Below, piece after piece: positions 8,308-15,641 of a stretch of 64,000 bases of DNA; the first letter of the stretch is position 1, and each line of letters starts with the position of its first letter. The notes beneath the pieces were generated by a model. It was not told the origin of the DNA. It searched no databases and saw only the letters and a list, made by a program, of their open reading frames with translations. Both the position numbers and the translations under genes were made by a program. The stretch comes from DATFVA01 sp963747755 (lineage in GTDB: Bacteria; Bacteroidota; Ignavibacteria; Ignavibacteriales; Ignavibacteriaceae): assembly GCA_963747755.1 (NCBI GenBank), contig CAVVGK010000002.1, positions 1 through 64,000 on the forward strand, read 5' to 3'.

Positions 8308-9648
8308 ATGAATAAAACAGTACTGCTGAATAAAATACGGGAAGCGGGGGTTGTTGGAGCCGGCGGAGGGGGTTTTCCTGCACATAGAAAACTGACCGCA
8401 AGTGTAGATCATATCATCGCAAACGGTGTGGAATGCGAACCTCTTCTTTATAAGGACCGCGAAGTGATGCTCAGGGAAACACAAAGACTGATGCATGGTC
8501 TCGAAATCGTCCGGGAGCTTACCGGAGCTTCTCACATTACAATTGCAATTAAGAATAAAAATAAGGATGCCGCAGAGTTGATAAAGCCTCTGGCTGACAG
8601 GAAAGGATACGATATATTTATCACTAAAAATGTTTACCCTGCCGGTGATGAATACATTCTTGTATATGATATAACAGGGAGAAGGATCCCCCCGAACGGA
8701 ATCCCCCTCATGGCAGGCTGTCTTGTCAATAATGTTGAGACGCTTGTCAATATTTCTTACGCATCTGAAGATACTCCGGTTACAGAAAAATTTATAACCG
8801 TTTCAGGTTCGGTTAAAAACCCTGTCACTGTAAAAGTACCGGTGGGTACAAGCTTTAAAGCTTGTATTACACTTGCCGGCGGTTTTACGACTGAGACACC
8901 TGTGGCTTTAACCGGCGGGGTGATGATGGGAGGTATTGAAATAGATTTTTCCCGTCCGGTCACAAAAACGCTTGGCGGATTAATAATCCTGCCGTCGGAT
9001 CATACCCTCGTGGTGAGAAAATCTGCGCCGCAAAAGGTTTATAATAAAACAGGACATAGTACCTGCGATCAGTGTTCTCTCTGTACACAGCTGTGTCCCC
9101 GCTATATACTCGGCTACCCTATACAGCCTCACCTTGTTATGCGGGCTCTCCAAATGTCGGGCGATGCTAAGGAGACGCTTAATATGTGGGCTTCTGCCTG
9201 TTGTGAATGTAATGTTTGTTCCTTATTTGCATGTCCTGAAAAACTCGATCCTAAAAATATCTGTGCTGATAATAAAGCCAGACTGGGCGGGCAGAAAAAA
9301 GGTTTTACAAAGGCTCAGATGGAAGAAGCGTTTAGGGATGTTCACCCTGCAAGGGAGGGAAGGGAAATACCCATATCGAGTTTATATCTAAGACTTGGAT
9401 TGAAACCGTACGACCGGAAGGCCGAATATAACGCTCTTAATACCAGGATCGCTCAGGTGAATATACCGCTGAAGTATAATTTCGGAAATGCTGCAGCTCC
9501 TGTGGTTAAAACAGGTGAACACGTCAAAGCAGGAGAAGTAATTGCTTCTTCAGAGGAAAATGATTTCGGCGTCCCTGTTCATTCAAGTATTGATGGAATT
9601 GTTAAATCGATCGCTCCGGACAGTATTGTAATATCTACAGCCAATTAA
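8308..9648 (+). CDS. pduS: PduS-like cobalamin reductase / RnfC-family electron carrier
   Basis: 446 residues, the usual PduS length. The N-terminus has the glycine-rich nucleotide loop of RnfC/Nqo1-type proteins ('VGAGGGGFPAHRKL') and 'NGVECEPLLYKD'. Two iron-sulfur motifs follow around residues 250-305: 'CDQCSLCTQLCPR' and 'CCECNVCSLFACPEKLDP'. The C-terminal ~60 residues form a barrel-sandwich domain ('VVKTGEHVKAGEVIAS'). PduS passes electrons to corrinoid cofactors or regenerates NAD+ inside bacterial microcompartments. The pduT-like gene follows after 14 bases, a known pairing, which favours PduS over RnfC. No diol dehydratase, aldehyde dehydrogenase or other shell genes are visible in the window. 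Confidence 0.85.
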   Translation: MNKTVLLNKIREAGVVGAGGGGFPAHRKLTASVDHIIANGVECEPLLYKDREVMLRETQRLMHGLEIVRELTGASHITIAIKNKNKDAAELIKPLADRKGYDIFITKNVYPAGDEYILVYDITGRRIPPNGIPLMAGCLVNNVETLVNISYASEDTPVTEKFITVSGSVKNPVTVKVPVGTSFKACITLAGGFTTETPVALTGGVMMGGIEIDFSRPVTKTLGGLIILPSDHTLVVRKSAPQKVYNKTGHSTCDQCSLCTQLCPRYILGYPIQPHLVMRALQMSGDAKETLNMWASACCECNVCSLFACPEKLDPKNICADNKARLGGQKKGFTKAQMEEAFRDVHPAREGREIPISSLYLRLGLKPYDRKAEYNALNTRIAQVNIPLKYNFGNAAAPVVKTGEHVKAGEVIASSEENDFGVPVHSSIDGIVKSIAPDSIVISTAN

Positions 9649-9662
9649 CAAAGGAATATTTT

Positions 9663-10211
9663 ATGAAATCAGCTATTGGTTTAATTGAATTATCGAGCAT
9701 CGCTAAAGGTATAGAGGTTTCGGATGCGATGCTTAAGCGTGCCGATATAGAAATCATTGTTAATAGAACTATTTGTCCGGGAAAATATATGGTTTTGATT
9801 GGAGGAGATGTAGACGCTGTTCATGCTAGTATAGAAACGGGCATTGAATTAAGTTCCGATGAGCTTGTTGATAATTTTATTATTCCTAATGTCCATCCTT
9901 CTATTTTTCCTGCAATTAGCGGGATAAACCCGGTTACCGATCTCCAGGCTCTTGGTGTAATTGAATCATTCTCCGTGGCTTCCATAATAGAAGCTGCAGA
10001 CGCCGCGGTAAAATCTGCAACTGTTGACTTGATTACTGTTTATCTGGCGATGGCGATTGGCGGCAAGGGATATGTTATGCTTACGGGGGATGTTGCATCG
10101 GTACAAACGGCGGTTGAAACCGGAGCTGCGGCTATTGCGAAGAAAGGTCTGCTTGTGCAGAAAGTGGTAATCCCTCAGCCACGGAAAGAAATTCTTCAGT
10201 CCTGGATCTGA
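9663..10211 (+). CDS. pduT: PduT-like tandem-BMC shell protein
   Basis: 182 residues with two BMC domains (about 4-88 and 94-180), the trimeric BMC-T architecture. The N-terminus 'AIGLIELSSIAKGIEVSDA' and 'NRTICPGKYMVLIGGDVDA' follow Salmonella PduT closely. The Cys in 'TICPGKY' corresponds to the pore cysteine that binds a 4Fe-4S cluster on the three-fold axis of PduT. The second domain begins 'ALGVIESFSVASIIEAADA'. The cluster would carry electrons across the shell to or from PduS, encoded 14 bases upstream. The ATG follows AAAGGAAT. A shell protein without other shell genes nearby implies the rest of the compartment is elsewhere or lost. Confidence 0.9.
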   Translation: MKSAIGLIELSSIAKGIEVSDAMLKRADIEIIVNRTICPGKYMVLIGGDVDAVHASIETGIELSSDELVDNFIIPNVHPSIFPAISGINPVTDLQALGVIESFSVASIIEAADAAVKSATVDLITVYLAMAIGGKGYVMLTGDVASVQTAVETGAAAIAKKGLLVQKVVIPQPRKEILQSWI

Positions 10212-10271
10212 TAAAAGTTAAAAAAAATCAGTTTGTTAACCTGTTTAATGTAACGGACGGTGGTATTGATA

Positions 10272-12116
10272 ATGAGTAATGGTTCTGAAAAAGTGAAAAT
10301 TGATTTGGAAGGTCTGATAATCAGACTTCAGACAAGGAATGAATATCTGCAGAAACGAAGCGGAAGTTATTCAAGCTTCAGACTGCTGCTGCTCGTAGCC
10401 GGAACCGCAATATTTTTAATTCTTTTCTTCTCGGTTTCTAACCTGGCCGCATTAATATCAGCCGGCATATTCCTCATTGTTTTTGCTGTGGCGGCACATC
10501 TCCATAATAAACTCGACAATGGAATAAAGAAGCTGAAATTATGGACAAGCATTAAATCGGCCAACCTTGCAAGGTTAAACCTCGACTGGAAGAACATTCC
10601 GCATATAAATTATTTTAATGAAAATAATCCCGATGATAAACCGGGACCAATAGAAACTGATTTGAACCTGGCAGGGGATGAATCACTGCATCAGCTGATA
10701 AATACAGGTACATCAGCAAAAGCAAAAGCATTGTTGAGAGCGTGGCTCAGTATAAAAAATCCGCTTGTTGAGGAGATTAAAAAAAGGCAGGATATTATAA
10801 GAGAATTGATCCCCCTGACCAGGTTCAGGGATAAACTTGTTCTTTACTCCACTTTCTCATCAAAGCGAGATTTTGAAGGCAGTATGATACAAAAACTGCT
10901 AAGTAAAAAAGTTACAATCACGGTTGCATTTAAGCTGATCTTCGGAATTATGATTTTGCTTGCCCCTCTTAATATTCTGCTGTTTATTTTTTTTCTTGAG
11001 AAAATCCTGCCGGCGTACTGGCTGATAACAACGCTGATTTATATTGTCTTATTCCATTTTAATAATAAAGAAAAAGATAAAATACTGGACGAAGCCGAGT
11101 ACATCTCAGCCGAACTCGAAAAAATAGGAAGTGTATTTGAATACCTTGAGAGTTATTCTTATAAAGATGATTCGAAACTGGCCGGTCTATGCAATCCTTT
11201 CAGGGTCAGGGAGGAACAGCCTTCGGTATTAATTAATAAGGTTAAAAATGCAGTGGGTTTTTTAAGGATAAGGAAAGGGAATCCCTTTGTCTGGAACATA
11301 GTAAGGGCAGTATTCCCGGTAGATTTTTATTTCAGATTGAAGATGAACAAATATAAAGAGATTATCTCAGGTAAGTTGGAAGTCTGGCTTGAAACCTGGT
11401 ATAACCTGGAAGCCCTGTCGTCTCTTGCTAATTTTGCATTTCTGAATCCTGACTACAATTTCCCTGCAATTTCAGGTAATACTAAAGGGCAGACTATCTT
11501 CAGCGGCAAAAAAATGGGACATCCGTTAATACGCAATGAGAGGAAAATACTTAACAATTTTACATTTAATCCGGCCGGAGAGATCGCGATTATTACAGGT
11601 TCTAATATGTCGGGAAAAAGTACATTCATTAGAACGATTGGGGTTAATCTTTCTCTTGCTTATGCGGGCAGCGTGGTTAATGCGCAGGAACTAAGCGTCT
11701 CGTTGTTCAGATTGTTTACCTGCATCAAGGTAAGTGATTCGGTAATAGACGGGATATCTTATTTCTATGCTGAGGTTAAAAGATTGAAGGCTTTGCTTGA
11801 TGAAATAGAAGGGTCTGATTATCCCGTGCTTTTTTTAATAGATGAAATATTCAGGGGGACGAATAACATTGAGCGGCTGAAGGGAAGCAGTGCTTTCATA
11901 AAAAGGCTTGCTGGAACTAATTCTATCGGGGCCGTAGCAACGCACGACCTGGAACTCGTAGCACTATCAGAAGAAATCTCCAAAGTGAAGAATTATCATT
12001 TCAGGGAGGAAATAACGGACGGGAAAATGATTTTTGATTATAAACTGAATGATGGTCCCTGCCCCACAACCAATGCCCTCAAAATAATGAAGCTTGAGGG
12101 TCTCCCTGTTGATTAA
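10272..12116 (+). CDS. Membrane-anchored MutS-family ATPase
   Basis: 614 residues from the ATG at 10272, chosen because GGACGG lies 12 bases upstream; a GTG four codons earlier is less likely. Two hydrophobic pairs, about residues 36-80 and 215-260, predict four membrane helices, unlike mismatch-repair MutS. The C-terminal third is a MutS ATPase: Walker A 'GSNMSGKSTFIR' near residue 443, Walker B 'VLFLIDEIFRGTNN', and the dimer-interface 'ATHDLELVAL'. The mismatch-recognition and connector domains of MutS1 are absent. Similar membrane MutS relatives occur in Bacteroidota; their function is unknown. It ends one base before the convergent gpsA stop codon. Confidence 0.8.
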   Translation: MSNGSEKVKIDLEGLIIRLQTRNEYLQKRSGSYSSFRLLLLVAGTAIFLILFFSVSNLAALISAGIFLIVFAVAAHLHNKLDNGIKKLKLWTSIKSANLARLNLDWKNIPHINYFNENNPDDKPGPIETDLNLAGDESLHQLINTGTSAKAKALLRAWLSIKNPLVEEIKKRQDIIRELIPLTRFRDKLVLYSTFSSKRDFEGSMIQKLLSKKVTITVAFKLIFGIMILLAPLNILLFIFFLEKILPAYWLITTLIYIVLFHFNNKEKDKILDEAEYISAELEKIGSVFEYLESYSYKDDSKLAGLCNPFRVREEQPSVLINKVKNAVGFLRIRKGNPFVWNIVRAVFPVDFYFRLKMNKYKEIISGKLEVWLETWYNLEALSSLANFAFLNPDYNFPAISGNTKGQTIFSGKKMGHPLIRNERKILNNFTFNPAGEIAIITGSNMSGKSTFIRTIGVNLSLAYAGSVVNAQELSVSLFRLFTCIKVSDSVIDGISYFYAEVKRLKALLDEIEGSDYPVLFLIDEIFRGTNNIERLKGSSAFIKRLAGTNSIGAVATHDLELVALSEEISKVKNYHFREEITDGKMIFDYKLNDGPCPTTNALKIMKLEGLPVD

Positions 12117-12117
12117 A

Positions 12118-13113
12118 CTATTCCATTTTCATATCGCGGGTCATAAGGTCGGTTGTCGCCTTTACCGGATCTTTTTCTTCAAATAATATTTTATAAACTT
12201 CTGTGGTAATAGGGGTTTCAACGCCGCTTTTCTCTGCGAGCATTGAAGCTGACCGGCTTGTTTCGACTCCTTCAGCAACCATCTTCATCGACTTCAGAAC
12301 CTGCTTCAGGGTTTTTCCGGATCCTATCTGTTCTCCTACAAAACGGTTGCGGCTGTGGCGGCTCATACAGGTTACAATCAGATCACCCATTCCAGATAAA
12401 CCGGCGAAAGTTTCCGGCTGCGCGCCCATTGCAATACCAAGTCTGGAGATCTCAGCAATTCCTCTCGTCATTATAGCCGCTTTAGTGTTATCTCCGAATT
12501 TAACTCCATCGATGATTCCTGCTCCGATCGCTATAACATTCTTGAATGCGCCACCCATCTCTACGCCAAGAATATCGGTAGAACCGTATACTCTGAAATA
12601 GGATGTAATGAATGCAGCCTGTACCGATTTGGAAGTTTCTGCATCTGTCGACGCGGCTACAACTGCGGTCGGGATCCTTCTGGCAACTTCTTCAGCATGA
12701 CTGGGACCTGAAAGGACGCCTACCTGGGCAATATCTAAAGAGGGAATTTCATCTATAAGCATTTGAGACATGGTCATCAGACTCTTATTTTCAATTCCTT
12801 TAGCAACACTTACAAGAAGAGAATTCTTCAAAGCTGACGAGTCTGCATTTTTAATCACGCTGCGCATATACTGGGAAGGGACAGCAAGAACAATCATATT
12901 CTGCTGATGCACTGCTTCGTCAAGGTCGTGGGTGATCTTTATATCGCCGGGAATTGGTATTCCGGGGAGGTAGTTTGTGTTCTCTCTGGTCTTTTCAAGC
13001 ACCTTTGCATAGCTTTTAACATATTCCCAGAGAGTAACTTTATGTCCGTTAAAATGAAGCAGTATAGCCAGGGTTGTTCCCCAGCCGCCGGCTCCAAGAA
13101 CAGATATTTTCAT
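12118..13113 (-). CDS. gpsA: NAD(P)H-dependent glycerol-3-phosphate dehydrogenase
   Basis: 331 residues, full length. It reduces dihydroxyacetone phosphate to sn-glycerol 3-phosphate for phospholipid synthesis in the cytosol. The Rossmann motif 'LGAGGWGTTLAIL' opens the protein. 'LAVPSQYMRSV', 'SVAKGIEN' and 'GPSHAEEVA' follow, and 'GAFKNVIAIGAGIIDG' carries the catalytic lysine. The start overlaps the plsY stop in TGATG, indicating translational coupling. PlsY uses the GpsA product, so this is a two-step glycerolipid module. It converges on the MutS-like gene with one base between stops. Confidence 0.97.
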   Translation of the reverse strand: MKISVLGAGGWGTTLAILLHFNGHKVTLWEYVKSYAKVLEKTRENTNYLPGIPIPGDIKITHDLDEAVHQQNMIVLAVPSQYMRSVIKNADSSALKNSLLVSVAKGIENKSLMTMSQMLIDEIPSLDIAQVGVLSGPSHAEEVARRIPTAVVAASTDAETSKSVQAAFITSYFRVYGSTDILGVEMGGAFKNVIAIGAGIIDGVKFGDNTKAAIMTRGIAEISRLGIAMGAQPETFAGLSGMGDLIVTCMSRHSRNRFVGEQIGSGKTLKQVLKSMKMVAEGVETSRSASMLAEKSGVETPITTEVYKILFEEKDPVKATTDLMTRDMKME

Positions 13114-13784
13114 CAGAGGGATTTATTTTTTTTCTTAAAGCTGACTTTATTTTCGTTGCCGTTTAGTATACGGACTACATTTTTCCTGTGAGTGAAAATA
13201 ACGAGCAGTGAAAGGAAAATTACAAATGGTAAAAGTGTGTTATACCCGGGTATGTTTACATTGAAAACATTTTCCCTGATAACGAGTGCGACTGGAACTG
13301 CGACTGCACCAAGTATTGAACCGAGAGAAACATAACGTGAAATGGTAACTACCAGAACGAATACACCGATAGCGATAAGCATATCAACAGTAACAACCAT
13401 CAAAAGTACGCCAAGTGCTGTTGCTATACCTTTGCCGCCTTTAAAGCCCGCAAAGATTGTCCATATATGTCCGATAACTGCTGAAATCCCGGCAATGATC
13501 TGAACAAGGGTGAAATCATCAAAGGGAGTGATATTTTCAAAAGGCATCGATCCGTAATGCAGTCTAGCTACAACAAGTACAGCAAGTACTCCTTTGAATG
13601 CATCAAGCAGGATGACAATCACGCCATGCTTCCAGCCAAGGACACGCATTACGTTGGTCCCGCCCGCATTGCCGCTGCCATGTTCCCTGATATCTATTCC
13701 TTTTACGGCTTTTGTGACGATAATACTGGTTGGAATTGATCCTATAAGGTATGACAGGATGACTATAGTTGCGAGTAAATACAT
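13113..13784 (-). CDS. plsY: Acyl phosphate:glycerol-3-phosphate acyltransferase
   Basis: 223 residues, a polytopic membrane enzyme that makes lysophosphatidic acid from glycerol 3-phosphate and acyl phosphate. The three PlsY motifs are visible: 'GSGNAGGTNVMRVLGW', 'GHIWTIFAGFKGGKG' and the later 'VIFTHRKNVVRILNG'. About five hydrophobic helices are predicted. The lysine-rich C-terminus 'FKKKNKSL' runs into the gpsA start, overlapping by one base. About 90 bases with a hairpin separate it from ispD upstream. Confidence 0.97.
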   Translation of the reverse strand: MYLLATIVILSYLIGSIPTSIIVTKAVKGIDIREHGSGNAGGTNVMRVLGWKHGVIVILLDAFKGVLAVLVVARLHYGSMPFENITPFDDFTLVQIIAGISAVIGHIWTIFAGFKGGKGIATALGVLLMVVTVDMLIAIGVFVLVVTISRYVSLGSILGAVAVPVALVIRENVFNVNIPGYNTLLPFVIFLSLLVIFTHRKNVVRILNGNENKVSFKKKNKSL

Positions 13785-13826
13785 TCAGTTACCATTAAAA
13801 AGAGTGAAGCCTAAACTAAGGATAAA

Positions 13827-13861
13827 AGCCTTAACTATCAATGAAATTTGAGCTTAAGGCT
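13827..13861 (-). terminator. Hairpin after ispD
   Basis: On the minus strand AGCCTTAA and TTAAGGCT pair over 8 bp around a 19-base loop, ending in TTTTAT, just past the ispD stop. The long loop makes it a weak candidate. It would separate queA-ispD from plsY-gpsA. Confidence 0.35.
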
Positions 13862-13872
13862 ATTTGATTCAA

Positions 13873-14547
13873 TTATCGAACCAGGGTTTCAAATAGTTTA
13901 AAATCTTCTTTGGTAGTTATCTTAAAATTAAAGTTAGAACCTTCGGTAATATTTACTTTTCTGCCTATACGTTTTACAAGCATCGATTCATCTGTCCCGT
14001 AAAAATTTTCCCGGTACGCTTTCTTCATAGCTTTCATCAGATCACTATACCGGAAGATCTGGGGAGTTTGAACGTATAGAACATTTTCCCTGGATATATA
14101 TTCGTAAACATAATTTCTGCCCCGGATAAGCGTGTTGCTTCCCCGCACACAAACTACAGAATTTCCTTTTTGCTCAGCAGTTTTTACTGCTTCACTAAGT
14201 ATACTCGCAGAGAGGAGGGGCCGTGCAGCATCGTGCACAATTATGAGGTCATCCGGTGCTGCAGAAGCAGAGGAAAGAGCATTGTAGACAGAATCCTGCC
14301 TTTCCTTTCCTCCTTCTACAATTTGTTTGATCTTCGACAGCCTGTATTTTAGTTTGAGTTTTTCCAGCAGAGGATAAAAACTTTTATCAGCTGATATTAT
14401 AATCTCATCAATAAACCTGCTCTTTTGAAAGGTTTCCAGGGAATAAACGATTAACTCTTTTCCTTTAACCTTAATAAACTGTTTCGGCTTTGAAAACCCG
14501 CTGCGTGATCCTTTTCCGCCGGCGGGGACTATAACGATTTTTCTCAT
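13873..14547 (-). CDS. ispD: 2-C-methyl-D-erythritol 4-phosphate cytidylyltransferase
   Basis: 224 residues, typical length. It couples CTP with methylerythritol phosphate in the non-mevalonate isoprenoid pathway. The nucleotide loop is 'VPAGGKGSRSGFSKPKQF'. 'EGGKERQDSVYNAL' and 'VHDAARPLLS' are the standard substrate and metal motifs, and 'GTDESMLVKRIG' matches the late 'TDDASLVE'-type motif. Its start overlaps the queA stop by four bases (ATGA). Confidence 0.95.
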   Translation of the reverse strand: MRKIVIVPAGGKGSRSGFSKPKQFIKVKGKELIVYSLETFQKSRFIDEIIISADKSFYPLLEKLKLKYRLSKIKQIVEGGKERQDSVYNALSSASAAPDDLIIVHDAARPLLSASILSEAVKTAEQKGNSVVCVRGSNTLIRGRNYVYEYISRENVLYVQTPQIFRYSDLMKAMKKAYRENFYGTDESMLVKRIGRKVNITEGSNFNFKITTKEDFKLFETLVR

Positions 14548-15578
14548 ACTAACAGCATTGCATCGCCGTAGCTGAGGAATTTATAATTTTCCTTCATTGC
14601 TTTTTTGTATGCCTTCATAACAAATTCTGTACTGGCGAAAGCACTTACAAGCATAAGCAGGGTTGATTCCGGCTGATGGAAATTTGTAATAAGCCTGTCG
14701 GTTACTTTAAAGTCGTAAGGAGGATAGATAAATTTATCTGTCCAGCCTCTTCCGGGCTTTACCATTCCGTCTGCAGTTATGCTTGTTTCAAGTGCACGGC
14801 AGGTGCTTGTTCCAACAACGAAAACATTGTGCTTGCCAGATATAGCCTTGTTTATTTTTTCCGATGACTGGGCTGTAATTTCATAGTATTCAGAGTCCAT
14901 CTTATGCTTGGTTAGATCCTCAACTTCAACGGGTCTGAAAGTTCCGAGACCGATGTGTAGAATAACCGGAACAACTTCGACACCTTTTTTCTTCAGTTTG
15001 GCAAGCAGCTTGTCGGTGAAATGTAAACCAGCCGTAGGTGCGGCAACGGCTCCGTCAACACGTGCATAAACGGTCTGGTAATTCTCTTTGTCCTCCGGTA
15101 CAGGTTCTCTCTTAATGTATGGAGGCAGAGGGGTCAGTCCAATTTTCTCCACTGCGCTGAATACATTTCCGGGCTGATTGAACCTGACGGTTCTTCCCCG
15201 GGAAGTTGTATTATCAATTACTTCACACCAGAGCTTATCATTAAAATATATTTTATTCCCTATTCTCACTTTTCTTGCAGGATCAACAATTACATCCCAT
15301 ATGCATTCGTCTGCATTTAGTTCTCTGAGAAGGAAAACCTCAATCTTAGCATTTGTTTTTTCTTTCTTTCCATACAACCTTGCCTGGAACACACGGGTTT
15401 CATTTACAGCAAGGACATCGCCTTTCTGCATATAATCCGTAATATCGCTAAAAACCTTGTTTTCAATTTCTTCCGTTTCCCTGTTAAGCACCATAAGCTT
15501 TGCTTTATCCCTGGGAGAGGGCGGAAATTTAGCAATTGCTGTCTTCGGCAAATTGTATTTGAAATCTGATAATTTCAT
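14544..15578 (-). CDS. queA: S-adenosylmethionine:tRNA ribosyltransferase-isomerase
   Basis: 344 residues, full length. It makes epoxyqueuosine in the wobble base of GUN tRNAs by moving the ribosyl part of SAM to 7-aminomethyl-7-deazaguanine. Typical segments are 'LPKTAIAKFPPSPRDKAKL', 'NETRVFQARLYGKK', 'PTAGLHFTDKLLAKLKKKG', 'HIGLGTFRPVEVED' and 'NFHQPESTLLMLVSAF'. It is coupled to ispD through an ATGA overlap and lies 63 bases after ppdK, across a strong hairpin. Confidence 0.97.
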   Translation of the reverse strand: MKLSDFKYNLPKTAIAKFPPSPRDKAKLMVLNRETEEIENKVFSDITDYMQKGDVLAVNETRVFQARLYGKKEKTNAKIEVFLLRELNADECIWDVIVDPARKVRIGNKIYFNDKLWCEVIDNTTSRGRTVRFNQPGNVFSAVEKIGLTPLPPYIKREPVPEDKENYQTVYARVDGAVAAPTAGLHFTDKLLAKLKKKGVEVVPVILHIGLGTFRPVEVEDLTKHKMDSEYYEITAQSSEKINKAISGKHNVFVVGTSTCRALETSITADGMVKPGRGWTDKFIYPPYDFKVTDRLITNFHQPESTLLMLVSAFASTEFVMKAYKKAMKENYKFLSYGDAMLLV

Positions 15579-15608
15579 TCTTCGTTACCTTTTATGAATT
15601 GATAAATG

Positions 15609-15631
15609 AGAGGGAGCCCCGGGCTCCCTCT
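15609..15631 (-). terminator. Strong hairpin between ppdK and queA
   Basis: AGAGGGAGCCC and GGGCTCCCTCT are perfect complements, about 10 pairs with a minimal loop, 11 bases past the ppdK stop. The downstream minus-strand sequence (CATTTATC) lacks a strong U-tract, so it may instead stabilise the ppdK mRNA 3' end or only attenuate read-through into queA. Confidence 0.55.
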
Positions 15632-15641
15632 GTAATATTTG

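Noticed and set aside
8308..9648. RnfC subunit of an ion-translocating Rnf complex
   Set aside because: No rnfA, B, D, E or G genes flank it, and the adjacent tandem-BMC gene and length fit PduS better.
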